Origin: Prorocentrum cordatum
Taxonomy: Eukaryota; Sar; Dinophyceae; Prorocentrales; Prorocentraceae
NCBI GenBank assembly: GCA_963575745.1
Contig: CAUYUJ010018870.1
Span: 65,328-92,827, forward strand
DNA length: 27,500 bases
Reading direction: 5' to 3'
Part shown: positions 16,964 through 24,099 of the stretch, in pieces
Layout: each line of letters opens with the position of its first letter
Position numbering within the stretch: the first letter of the stretch is position 1
Notes under the pieces: model-generated
What the model was told of the DNA's origin: nothing
Database searches by the model: none
The model's input: the letters and a program-made list of their open reading frames with translations, nothing else
Position numbers and translations under genes: made by a program

Positions 16964-17046
16964 ATATATTCGGGCCCTCGGGGGCCAAAATGTATCCATA
17001 CAGGTGTCGTAAACAATTAAACGACACTCATGCAGAACATATGGTT

Positions 17047-17160
17047 TGAACCTCCCCCCCTCCCCCTAAATGCAATGTTGGTTTCGGATCTTCCGATTTT
17101 GGGCCTCCGAGCGGTCTTGCGAAAACCTGTCAACTTTGAATTGCGGGGGAGGGGGGGAGT
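17047..17160. mobile_element. Inverted-repeat-bounded segment, C-run/G-run arms
   Basis: CTCCCCCCCTCCCCC on the left and its exact complement on the right begin arms that continue less exactly (ATGCAATGTTG against CAACTTTGAATTG). The span is about 115 bp. The homopurine/homopyrimidine part could pair by chance expansion, so only the mixed-sequence continuation argues for a true element. Confidence 0.45.
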
Positions 17161-17179
17161 GTTGCTTGATTGTTTCCCT

Positions 17180-17233
17180 ATCCACCGCCCGCTGGGGCAC
17201 TGAGACGTCGGTTCCCAGGCGGTGGAGATGGAC
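17180..17233. repeat. Second TCCACCGCC stem (related to 16907 hairpin)
   Basis: TATCCACCGCC and GGCGGTGGA surround a loop of about 30 bases; the next bases pair only partly. The TCCACCGCC word also occurs singly at about 17581 and 25938. Confidence 0.65.
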
Positions 17234-17545
17234 AAACTCCCCGCCTCGCACGAGGCCCTCGCGGGGAGGCGCCTCCCCGGCCGCGCGCCGGCCGAGGGCG
17301 CTCTTGAGAGCTCGAGCTCCACTCGGCGGCGAGCGAGGGGGGACGGCGAGCAGGAGGAAGGCCTTCTCGGAAGGCTCGGCAGTCCCTTGGCCTTCTGGGA
17401 AGTTTTCTAAGCCTTCACCGATCGGGGGTGGACAGACCTCCTAGCCTGACACGTCGATTAGCCAATTGGCCGTTTTCGGTTCGCGAGAGGGCGTCGCGGC
17501 CGTCATTTTTGCGGGTCCAGGTCCGTCGGTTTCGGTCCCAGGCTG

Positions 17546-17592
17546 TTTTCACTAAAGGGCGGTGTACTAAAAGGAGGTTTGTCCACCGCCAA
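17546..17592 (+). repeat. Dispersed ~47-bp repeat, copy 1 (partner at 18888-18935)
   Basis: TTCACTAAAGGGCG, then (A/G)CT(A)AA(A)GG(A/G)G and a TTT/CC(A/C)CC tail are shared with 18888-18935. It is short and diverged, and lies within 160-350 bases of other repeated modules (family C copy 2; ~180-bp repeat copy 2). Confidence 0.5.
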
Positions 17593-17701
17593 CCCGAAGA
17601 CCAACCACAACTCCTCCGGAGGCGCGAGGGGGCTCCTGCCCCGAGAGGAGTCCCGCCGCCTTCTCGGAAGGAGACCCTCCCCTCCCCACTTCCCCCCCTC
17701 C

Positions 17702-17830
17702 TTGGCATCGCTCGGACGTGTGCATTTTTCCTTCGGTGAGGACCATCGAAGAGCATCCTTGATCATTTGGCGAAAAAACCACGCACGAAATCAAAAAAAG
17801 CACAGGGAATGGACGTCCGAGCGATGGCCA
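17702..17830. mobile_element. 129-bp inverted-repeat element, family C copy 2
   Basis: Its termini pair at 16 of 18 positions (TTGGCATCGCTCGGACGT; inverted TGGCCATCGCTCGGACGT). It has the same length and about 90% identity to 14785-14913, including CTTGATCATTTGGCG and the A-rich centre. No clear target duplication: flanks are CCCTCC and GCCTCT. It is inserted at the edge of a C-rich run. Confidence 0.8.
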
Positions 17831-17979
17831 GCCTCTCGCTCGCCGCCGGTCCAAGCGCGCACGCCCTGCGCGAGCCCTCTGCCGTCAACTAAGTCCCCAC
17901 CCTCGCCGCGGCCGGCGCGCGCGCGCCGCGGCCGGCCGATGGCGCGCCTGCACATGCCCGAGGCCGGCGCCGAGATCCG

Positions 17980-18103
17980 CCTCCTCCTCCTCCTCCTCCT
18001 TCCCCTCCTCCTTCTCCTCCTTCTCCTCCTCCTCCTCCCTCCTCCTCCTTCCCCTCCTCCTCCTCCTCCTCCTCCTCCTCCTCCTCCTCCTCCTCCTCCT
18101 CCT
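17980..18103. repeat. TCC microsatellite
   Basis: TCC triplets with TTC interruptions, pyrimidine on the plus strand. Confidence 0.93.
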
Positions 18104-18221
18104 CCCTGCACCCTCCTCGTTCCCCCCCTAAGTGAGTTCGTGCCTGGCCGGCTCGCCGGCCCTCCCGCGGGGGCGCGGAGAGGGGGCCTCTCGTCAAGCA
18201 GTGGCGAAGCGTCCAGGCTCG

Positions 18222-18398
18222 CCTATAGGCCTACCAAGGAATGTGCTAAGAGCTTGTGGTGGTTTCCACGGAATGTTCTCAGAGCATTTCTGGCGGAGCC
18301 TGCCTTGTTTTGACACATCGGACTTCTGTTCTAAGAACCTTGTTCTTGTGGTTCGAACATTTGTGGGTTCTAAGAGCATGTCGTGGTAGGACTATAGG
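18222..18398. mobile_element. Inverted-repeat-bounded element (177 bp), family G
   Basis: The left end CCTATAGGCCTACCA and inverted right end CCTATAGTCCTACCA differ at one base in 15. Pairing continues weakly through an ATG and CT.AGA word. Inside, GGAATGT and CT.AGAGC words repeat directly (about 18238 and 18271), and TTCTAAGAACC gives a small internal palindrome. It is AT-richer than its surroundings. No ORF, and a single copy in this window. Confidence 0.65.
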
Positions 18399-18536
18399 AA
18401 TGCCGGGACGGTCGGCCCCTGCTCAACAGGGGGGTTTGCGCGAGGGTGCGCGGAGATCATCGGGCACGGGCAGGCCGCCCGCCCAGGCAACCCGCCAGAG
18501 GAAAGCTACGCGTCGTCGTTTTCCTAACTCATGGTG

Positions 18537-18707
18537 TTGCCGACCGGCGTGGGCCCTCGCGCCCCCCCGATCTCGGCTGTTTGTGGCGCCTGTTTCGGGC
18601 AGGGTCTCCCTCCCCCACAGGACGCACTGGTGCAAACCGTCGCACTCAGCGGAGGTCCGGAGCCAGACCCTCTTCCCTCCCCTCCCCCTTCCGCCCAATG
18701 TCGAAAC
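18537..18707 (+). repeat. Dispersed ~180-bp repeat, copy 2 (partner at 13691-13879)
   Basis: Same ordered blocks as copy 1, with an internal deletion near the C-rich part and a shorter loop. The 3' half (GCACTGGTGCAAACCGTCGC to GGAGCCAGACCC) is best conserved. Confidence 0.7.
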
Positions 18708-18887
18708 GCCGAATAAGAAAGCGCCCCCCACCGGTTCACTCGACACGGGCGTTCGAGTGAGCGTGTGCAGTCCGTTGATGAAGGTGCGTTTCGCTGGAGT
18801 TGCAGTCGGTTGGTTTTGGACGTCGATCAGCTACCCTAGCGTGCACTCGGAATGCGGTTCCATGCGCATGTGGAGTGCCCGTGGGAG

Positions 18888-18935
18888 TCTTCACTAAAGG
18901 GCGTTTTGCTGAAGGGGATTTTGCCCATCCCCGAG
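18888..18935 (+). repeat. Dispersed ~47-bp repeat, copy 2 (partner at 17546-17592)
   Basis: TCTTCACTAAAGGGCG followed by a GCTGAAGGGG-type stretch; see the partner. Surrounding DNA (18710-19140) is otherwise anonymous. Confidence 0.5.
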
Positions 18936-19144
18936 ATGATCGCGCGTCGCCCTTTCGTTTGGAGGGATGGGGGGGCGAGACGATCTACATCCTCGCGTCG
19001 GCTGCGAGCCAACTTCGGCCAGCGGAGGGGCCAGAGGCCCTGATGCGCCCCGGTTTCGCCCGCACAGGCGCCGCCGATATCGAGAGATTGCTCCCGCGCA
19101 CGCGCATAGTGACCCATGACGTCGGGCAGGCGTGCCTTTGTCAA

Positions 19145-20090
19145 GGTGACGTTTCGTGTGCTTGTGGCCCCATACAGGGCTCCACCGAAGGTCCCAGTGG
19201 CACCGCCCGCATGCGTTTGCCACCACCCAGTACAGCCGTTGTTCCCTGCGTTTCACCCACCCAGTACAGCGTTTCGTGGCCCCATAGGGAGCTCCACCGA
19301 AGGTCTCACTGGCACCGCCCGCATGCGTCCGCCACCAAGCAGCACAGCACTTGCTCCCGGCGTTTCACCCACCCAGTAGAGCGTTTCGTGGCCCCATAGG
19401 GAGCTCCACCGAAGGTCCCAGTGGCACCGCCCGCATGCGTCCGCCACCACCCAGTACAGCCGTTGTTCCCTGCGTTTCACCCACCCAGTACAGCGCTTCG
19501 TGGCCCCATAGGGAGCTCCACCGAAGGTCCCAGTGGCACCGCCCGCATGCGTCCGCCACCACCCAGTACAGCCGTTGCTCCCTGCGTTTCGCCCACCCAG
19601 TACAGCGTTTCGTGGCCCCTTATGGGGGTCCCACCGAAGGTCCCAGCGGCACCGCCCGCATGTGTCCGCCACCACCCAACACGGCCCTTGCTCTCTGCGT
19701 TCCACCCACGGAGTACAAGGTTTCGTGGCCCATAAGGGGGCTCCACCGACGGTCCCAGTGGCCCGCCCGCATGCGTCCGCCGCCACCCAGCACAGCCGTT
19801 GTTCCCTGCGTTTCATCCACCCAATACAGCGGTTCGTGGCCCCACAGGGAGCTCCACGGATGGTCCCAGTGGCACCGCCCGCATGCGTCCGCCACCACCC
19901 AGTACAACCATTTCTCCGTTCGTTTCGCCCACCCACCACACCGTTTCGTGGCCCCATATGGGGGCTCTACGGAAGGTCCCAGTGGCACCGCCCGCATGCG
20001 TCCGCCACCACTCAACGCGACTTTTGCTCCCTGCGTTTCACCCACCCAGTACAGCGCTTCGTGGCCCCATAGGGAGTTCCACCGAAGAAG
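19145..20090 (+). repeat. 112-bp tandem array, conserved-core family, array 2
   Basis: About nine units. TTTCGTGGCCCC-type motifs fall at about 19150, 19271, 19382, 19494, 19606, 19720, 19831, 19942 and 20054, a near-constant 112-bp period after the first unit. The core (CGTGGCCCCATAGGGAGCTC, CACCGAAGGTCCCAGTGGCA, CCGCCCGCATG) is that of array 1. The ~60-bp linker (CGTCCGCCACCACCCAGTAC, then GTTCCCTGCGTTTCACCCAC) is different. The core includes the GGAGCTCC palindrome. Pro/Ser-rich plus frames and Gly/Trp/Arg-rich minus frames are period artefacts. The right flank shares CACAACTGC and GGGTCCTTCGCCAGGCT with array 1. Confidence 0.93.
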
Positions 20091-20159
20091 ATGTTCACAA
20101 TTGCGGTATTCACAACTGCATATGGTTGGGTCCTTCGCCAGGCTAATTTATCAAGGGCG

Positions 20160-20343
20160 TAAAATAAACGCCCCTACCCTGGTTTATGAGGCACTGTGCG
20201 CTGAACCTCCTGTGGGCTGACAGGGTAAACCCTGCGTATCGCGCGTGCCGCGCGGCGTCTTGGCGGCTCTCTGGCCTGTGGGAGGTCCCAGGAGGTTTAC
20301 TGACCACGCACTTGTAACCCAGGGTAGGGGACGCTTTTGTTGT
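20160..20343. mobile_element. Inverted-repeat-bounded element (184 bp), family F
   Basis: The left arm has CCCCTACCCTGG preceded by AAATAAACG; the inverted right arm has CCCCTACCCTGG preceded by ACAAAAGCGT. Arms continue with gaps for about 60 bp, including CCTCCTG. The element begins about 15 bases after the array 2 flank. A-rich outer ends are present on both sides in inverted sense. No ORF. Confidence 0.65.
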
Positions 20344-20467
20344 TTGTGGCGAAACAGCAAAAAATGCAATTTCAATAAAAGAGCATCCCAGGCTCGTCAC
20401 ACCACCAGGGTGTTGATCAAGTCGGGCAGTGCGTATCGTTAGAGACATCTTCACGAGCTATTATCTG

Positions 20468-20596
20468 AACGCTTGGACCTCCCATCAGATGCACGGATGG
20501 AGCCAGGTGGTTTTTGAACGTTGTTTCCCAGTCAACGCTTGGACCTCCCATCAGATGCACGGATGGAGCCAGGTGGTTTTTGAACGTTGTTTCCCA
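20468..20596 (+). repeat. Perfect 63-bp tandem duplication
   Basis: 20468-20530 and 20534-20596 are identical, separated by GTC (period 66). Each begins AACGCTTGGACCTCCC and ends TTGTTTCCCA. Exact identity in a region of diverged repeats means a very recent duplication, gene conversion or an assembly duplication. The period is a multiple of three, so a minus frame repeats a 22-residue unit without a stop; I see no evidence that it is translated. Confidence 0.95.
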
Positions 20597-20681
20597 CATT
20601 CGTGCAGCGCACACGTGTGTAATTACCTATACGACCACCCTTCGGGTGATAAGGAGGTTCGGGGGGGGGGAACCAACGTCT

Positions 20682-20910
20682 CACTCGATCGGTCTCGCTA
20701 TCGATATCAGTATCGATCTCACTATCGGTCTCGCTCGATCGATCTCACTCGATCGATCCCGCAATCGATCTCACTCGATCTATCTCATTCGATCGATCTC
20801 ACAATTGATCTCACAATCGATCTCACAATCGATCCCACAATCGATCTCACATTCGGTCTCAATATCGATCTCACTATCGATATCACAATCGCTCTCACAG
20901 TCAACGTCAT
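20682..20910. repeat. 12-bp TCTCACAATCGA satellite
   Basis: Units of TCGATCTCACAA with CTCGATCG, TATCGATA and GGTCTCGC variants, about 19 copies. The GATCGATC/ATCGAT cores are palindromic. The array passes directly into the TCA triplet tract. Confidence 0.9.
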
Positions 20911-20980
20911 CATCATCAGCATCATCAACATCATCAACATCAACATCATCACCAACATCGTCATCATCATGAGGGCACCG

Positions 20981-21013
<33 letters not shown>

Positions 21014-21562
21014 CCATCATAAACATCATCATCAACGTCAGCATCATCATCGGGACAGCATCATCATCACCATCATCATCTCATCATCAACAGCATCATC
21101 ATCATCGGGACACAGTCATCGTCATCATCATCATCAGCAGCATCATCAGAATCATCATCATAGTCGGGACACCATCATGATCACCATCGTTCTCATCATC
21201 AATATTATCATCAACATCGTAATCCTCCTCGGGGCACCATCATCACCATGATCATCGCATCATCATCATCATCGACATCATCATCATCAACATCATCATC
21301 ATCATCATCATCATCATCATTGGGGCACCATCATCATGAGCAACATCATCATCAACATCGTCATTATCATTATTATTATCATCATCGGGACACCATCATC
21401 ATCACCATCATCATCATCACCATCATCATCATCAGCATCATCATCGGGACACCATAACCATCATCAACATTCTCATCATCATCAACATCATTATCGCCGG
21501 GACACCATTTCCATCAACATCATCATCACCAACATCATCGGAATCACCATCACCATCATCAC

Positions 21563-21593
<31 letters not shown>

Positions 21594-21804
21594 GGGACAC
21601 CATCATCGTCATCATCATCAACATAATCATCATGAGCATCATCATCCTCATCATCGGGACACTATCATCATCATCCTCGACACCATCATCAACATCATCT
21701 TTATCATCTTCATCGGGACACCATTATCATCGTCATCATCATCATCATCATCATCATCATCTCATCATCATCATCATATTCTCATCATCATCATCACCAT
21801 CATC

Positions 21805-21860
<56 letters not shown>
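20910..21860. repeat. TCA triplet array with ~60-bp higher-order period
   Basis: Mostly CAT/TCA triplets, but CGGG(A/G)CACC-type blocks (followed by ATCATC) recur at about 21051, 21106, 21165, 21230, 21321, 21386, 21445, 21498, 21593, 21655 and 21714. Spacings are 53-65 bases, with two gaps of 91-95. The tract is therefore a minisatellite whose unit is a triplet run plus a fixed 9-base block. Ser/Ile/His-rich frames are artefacts. Confidence 0.93.
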
Positions 21861-21862
<2 letters not shown>

Positions 21863-22110
21863 CGCGGGACACCGCGGGACACCGGCGGGACACCGCGGGA
21901 CACCGCGGGACACCGCGGGACACCGCGGGACTTCGCGGGACACCGCGGGACATCGGCGGGACACCGCGGGCCACCGGCCGCCCAGAAGGGAGTCATTTGG
22001 TCCGGCCGCGCCTCAGCCACACGGGACACCGGCGGGACACCGGCGGGACACCGCGCGCCACCGGCCGCCCGGCGGAGAATCATTTGGTCCGGCCGCGCCT
22101 CAGCCACAGG
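21863..22110. repeat. 10-bp CGGGACACCG array with two 60-bp embedded blocks
   Basis: About twelve GGGACACCGC units, then a block CCACCGGCCGCCC ... TCATTTGGTCCGGCCGCGCC ... TCAGCCAC at 21966-22020. Three more decamers follow, then a second copy of the block at about 22050-22108, giving an 84-base higher-order period. The decamer contains the same CGGGACACC as the blocks in the TCA array to the left. Confidence 0.93.
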
Positions 22111-22600
22111 GGACTTTCCTCTCGCCCGCCCACGCAGCTTCGCCTCGCCCGCACGGCACGCACGAACACGAAACCGAAATCGATTTCCCGGTAGGGGGGC
22201 TCTCCGTTCCACTTCGATCTCACCCCCCAACCTCCGAACTTGGTGATGGGCCCAACCGTCTGCAGATGCGTGCAGCGCAGAGGGGTGGCGCTCTCTTCAT
22301 TTTAGACGCTTCGCGTAAGCCCACCGGAGCGCCCTCGCCAATTCGAGCCATGGCCGTATGCACAGTGCTGATCAGGCGTTTCTGGCGTGCAGTTCCTAAT
22401 TCCACCTCTGGCACCTCTGCCTCTGGCCTGCAAGATGCATCAGCTTCCCTGGGCGTTGCAGACCAGCCAGCCAGTTCCACCAGCAGCAGCTCCACCTCAG
22501 CCGCCGCTTCTGAGTGCTGGCCCGGCCGGCTTGCGCGTCGCTCAGTAGCTAATTAGGCTGGCCCGTGCCCCGGACCCCCTCTCGGCGACTGCTTCACGCG
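22110..22600. other. Anonymous DNA with a weak coding candidate
   Basis: A plus ATG frame (22266-22556, 96 codons, Ser/Ala-rich C-terminus) and the opposite minus frame (22495-22220, Glu/Arg-rich) overlap. Neither is recognised. Codon evidence does not separate them. Confidence 0.3.
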
Positions 22601-22607
22601 TCCGCCC

Positions 22608-22693
22608 GCGACCAAAAAAAGTAAACCCACCGGATTCGGACGGCTTTCGACCCGCCTCACGAGCCTGTTGACCAAAAAGTAAACCCACCGGCC
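22608..22693 (+). repeat. Direct repeat of ACCAAAAA..GTAAACCCACCGG
   Basis: The block occurs at about 22610-22633 and 22670-22691 with an A-run length difference; the period is about 60. The unit is incomplete and its function unknown. Confidence 0.75.
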
Positions 22694-22705
22694 CATCCAG
22701 AAACG

Positions 22706-22849
22706 ATGCCCAGGCGAGTTGCTCTGATCAGGGATGTGGAGGAGCACGCAGTGGAATTGGCCCTGCGAAGGACGCATCCATATGCAGCTGCGAGCATCGC
22801 GAGGCAGGTGAAATGGATGGGGTGCATAGCGCATGGACAGCAGCGTTAG
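22706..22849 (+). CDS. Possible 47-residue peptide with helix-turn-helix character
   Basis: ATG at 22706 to TAG at 22847-22849. The peptide reads MPRRVALIRDVEEHAVELAL, then RRTHPYAAASIARQVK, a run of two helices around a YAAASIARQV turn, in the style of transposase or homeodomain-like DNA-binding N-termini. Composition is balanced and not repeat-derived. It is short, and I can place it in no named family; a degraded transposase exon is the most interesting reading and a chance ORF the default. Confidence 0.2.
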   Translation: MPRRVALIRDVEEHAVELALRRTHPYAAASIARQVKWMGCIAHGQQR

Positions 22850-22994
22850 AAAGAGAGGAACAGCGGGCACGGGCTCGCGGGGGGATGTTTTGCTTGGTCT
22901 GGACCCCGAGCGCAGCAGCTGTCGTACCCATTTCCTTCCCAGCTCTTTCGCCCTCCCCTGTTTCCGTTATGGGTTACGTTCCTGCCCGCGTGGC

Positions 22995-23460
22995 GCCACG
23001 AAGCGTGTGAGGAGTTTGCCGGATCGGTTGTGGGTACGCCATGCGGACCCTGCCGCTGGAAAGTCAGGTGGAGAGCTCCCTGTGGGGCCACGAAACTTGT
23101 GAGAGGTTACCGAATCTGGTGCGGGTATGCTGGGGCTTTCGGTGGGGCTCCCTATGGGCGGAGCGTGTGACGGGTGTGCCGAATCGAGTGCGCGTGCGCC
23201 ATGCAGACCCTGCCGCTGGGGCATTCGGTGGAGCTTCTTATGGGGCCACGAAATGTGTGAGGCGTGTGCCGAATCGAATGCGGGTACGCCGCGCGCACCC
23301 CGCCGCTGGGGCCTTCGGTGGGGCCCCCTCGGGGTTACGAAACGTGTGAGGGGTGTGTTGGATCGGGTGCGGGTACGCCATGCGGACCCTGCCGCCGGGG
23401 CCTTCGTTGAAGCCCTCTCATGGGGACACAAAACGTGTGAGGGGTGTGCCGAAGGCGGAT
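22995..23460 (-). repeat. ~89-bp tandem array, conserved-core family, array 3 (inverted)
   Basis: Reverse complement of arrays 1 and 2. GCCACGAA(A/G)CGTGTGAG-type starts lie at about 22995, 23087, 23158, 23245, 23334 and 23426 (spacing 71-92). Each unit reads, on the plus strand, GTGTGAGGGGTGTGCCGAAT, CGGGTGCGGGTACGCC, ATGCGGACCCTGCCGCTGGG, GCCTTCGGTGGGGC. The core shares CGTGGCCCCATAGGGAGC and CCACCGAAGGCCCCAG on the opposite strand. Its linker matches the CACACCCCTCACAC linker of array 1. It is more diverged than the others. Frames with Arg/Gly repeats are artefacts. Confidence 0.88.
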
Positions 23461-23504
23461 GAGGAGGGCGAGAAGAAAGGCCAGAGGCCACTTGGATGTC
23501 TCTT

Positions 23505-23665
23505 CGGATGCCTCGTGAGAGCTTCTGGCAGTCCTCTTGTGGCGTCATGGGGGCCTCTTGGAGCTCCTTGGGTGCCTGGGCATCTTGGGGCCTCCTGGGC
23601 CCCCTTTGGGCACTCTTCGGGTTCTCTTGGTAGCCTTGTGGGCCATCTTGGGGCTGTCTTGGAGG
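23505..23665 (+). repeat. Degenerate GGCCTCTTGGG-type repeat, block 3
   Basis: GGGGGCCTCTTGGAGCTCCT, GGGGCCTCCTGGGCC and similar words recur; same family as 11115 and 13185. Array 3 ends about 45 bases upstream. Confidence 0.65.
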
Positions 23666-23689
23666 AGATCGGTCAACGCCGGGGGGGGT

Positions 23690-24095
23690 CCTTAGTTCTG
23701 CCCAGAACCCGAGGAAACTCAGTGATTTGTGCCTTCTCGCCGAGGCCACCTTGGACGTTCCAATGGGTCGCGGGGCGCCCCGTGTACGTCCAGGGTAGGA
23801 GGTTAGGGGAAGGGGTCAAGCTGCACCCACCCGCCCGCAAGCCATCTTGCTCACTCCCACCAACCCCTCCCAACACAAAGGTAACACCCGGATGCCAGAA
23901 TATCGCGTAAGAACGCCGCAGACGCCACGGGTTTGGAAGTCTCTTGGGCCTGGCTTTGAGCTTTCTTGGCTCATTTTGGAGCCATTGGGAGGTTCCGAAA
24001 GCCCATCGGAAACCAGAAAGAAGGCATCAGCCACTGATGTGTCAACCCAGTCGACAACCTGCGCCTAGAAGGCAGGTGGGATCTGCTGGCGCCCC
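23690..24095. other. Anonymous DNA
   Basis: Mixed DNA between a G/T-rich repeat block and the 141-bp satellite. Several frames are open; none is recognised. Confidence 0.4.
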
Positions 24096-24099
24096 AGCC

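Noticed and set aside
17047-17160. Inverted repeat with C-run/G-run arms as a firm transposon
   Set aside because: Most of the pairing is homopolymer-rich; kept as a low-confidence feature but not promoted to a finding.
19253-20220. Long ORFs over the 112-bp array resembling repeat proteins
   Set aside because: Several frames on both strands are open at once and follow the DNA period; conservation is at the DNA level in the core irrespective of frame.
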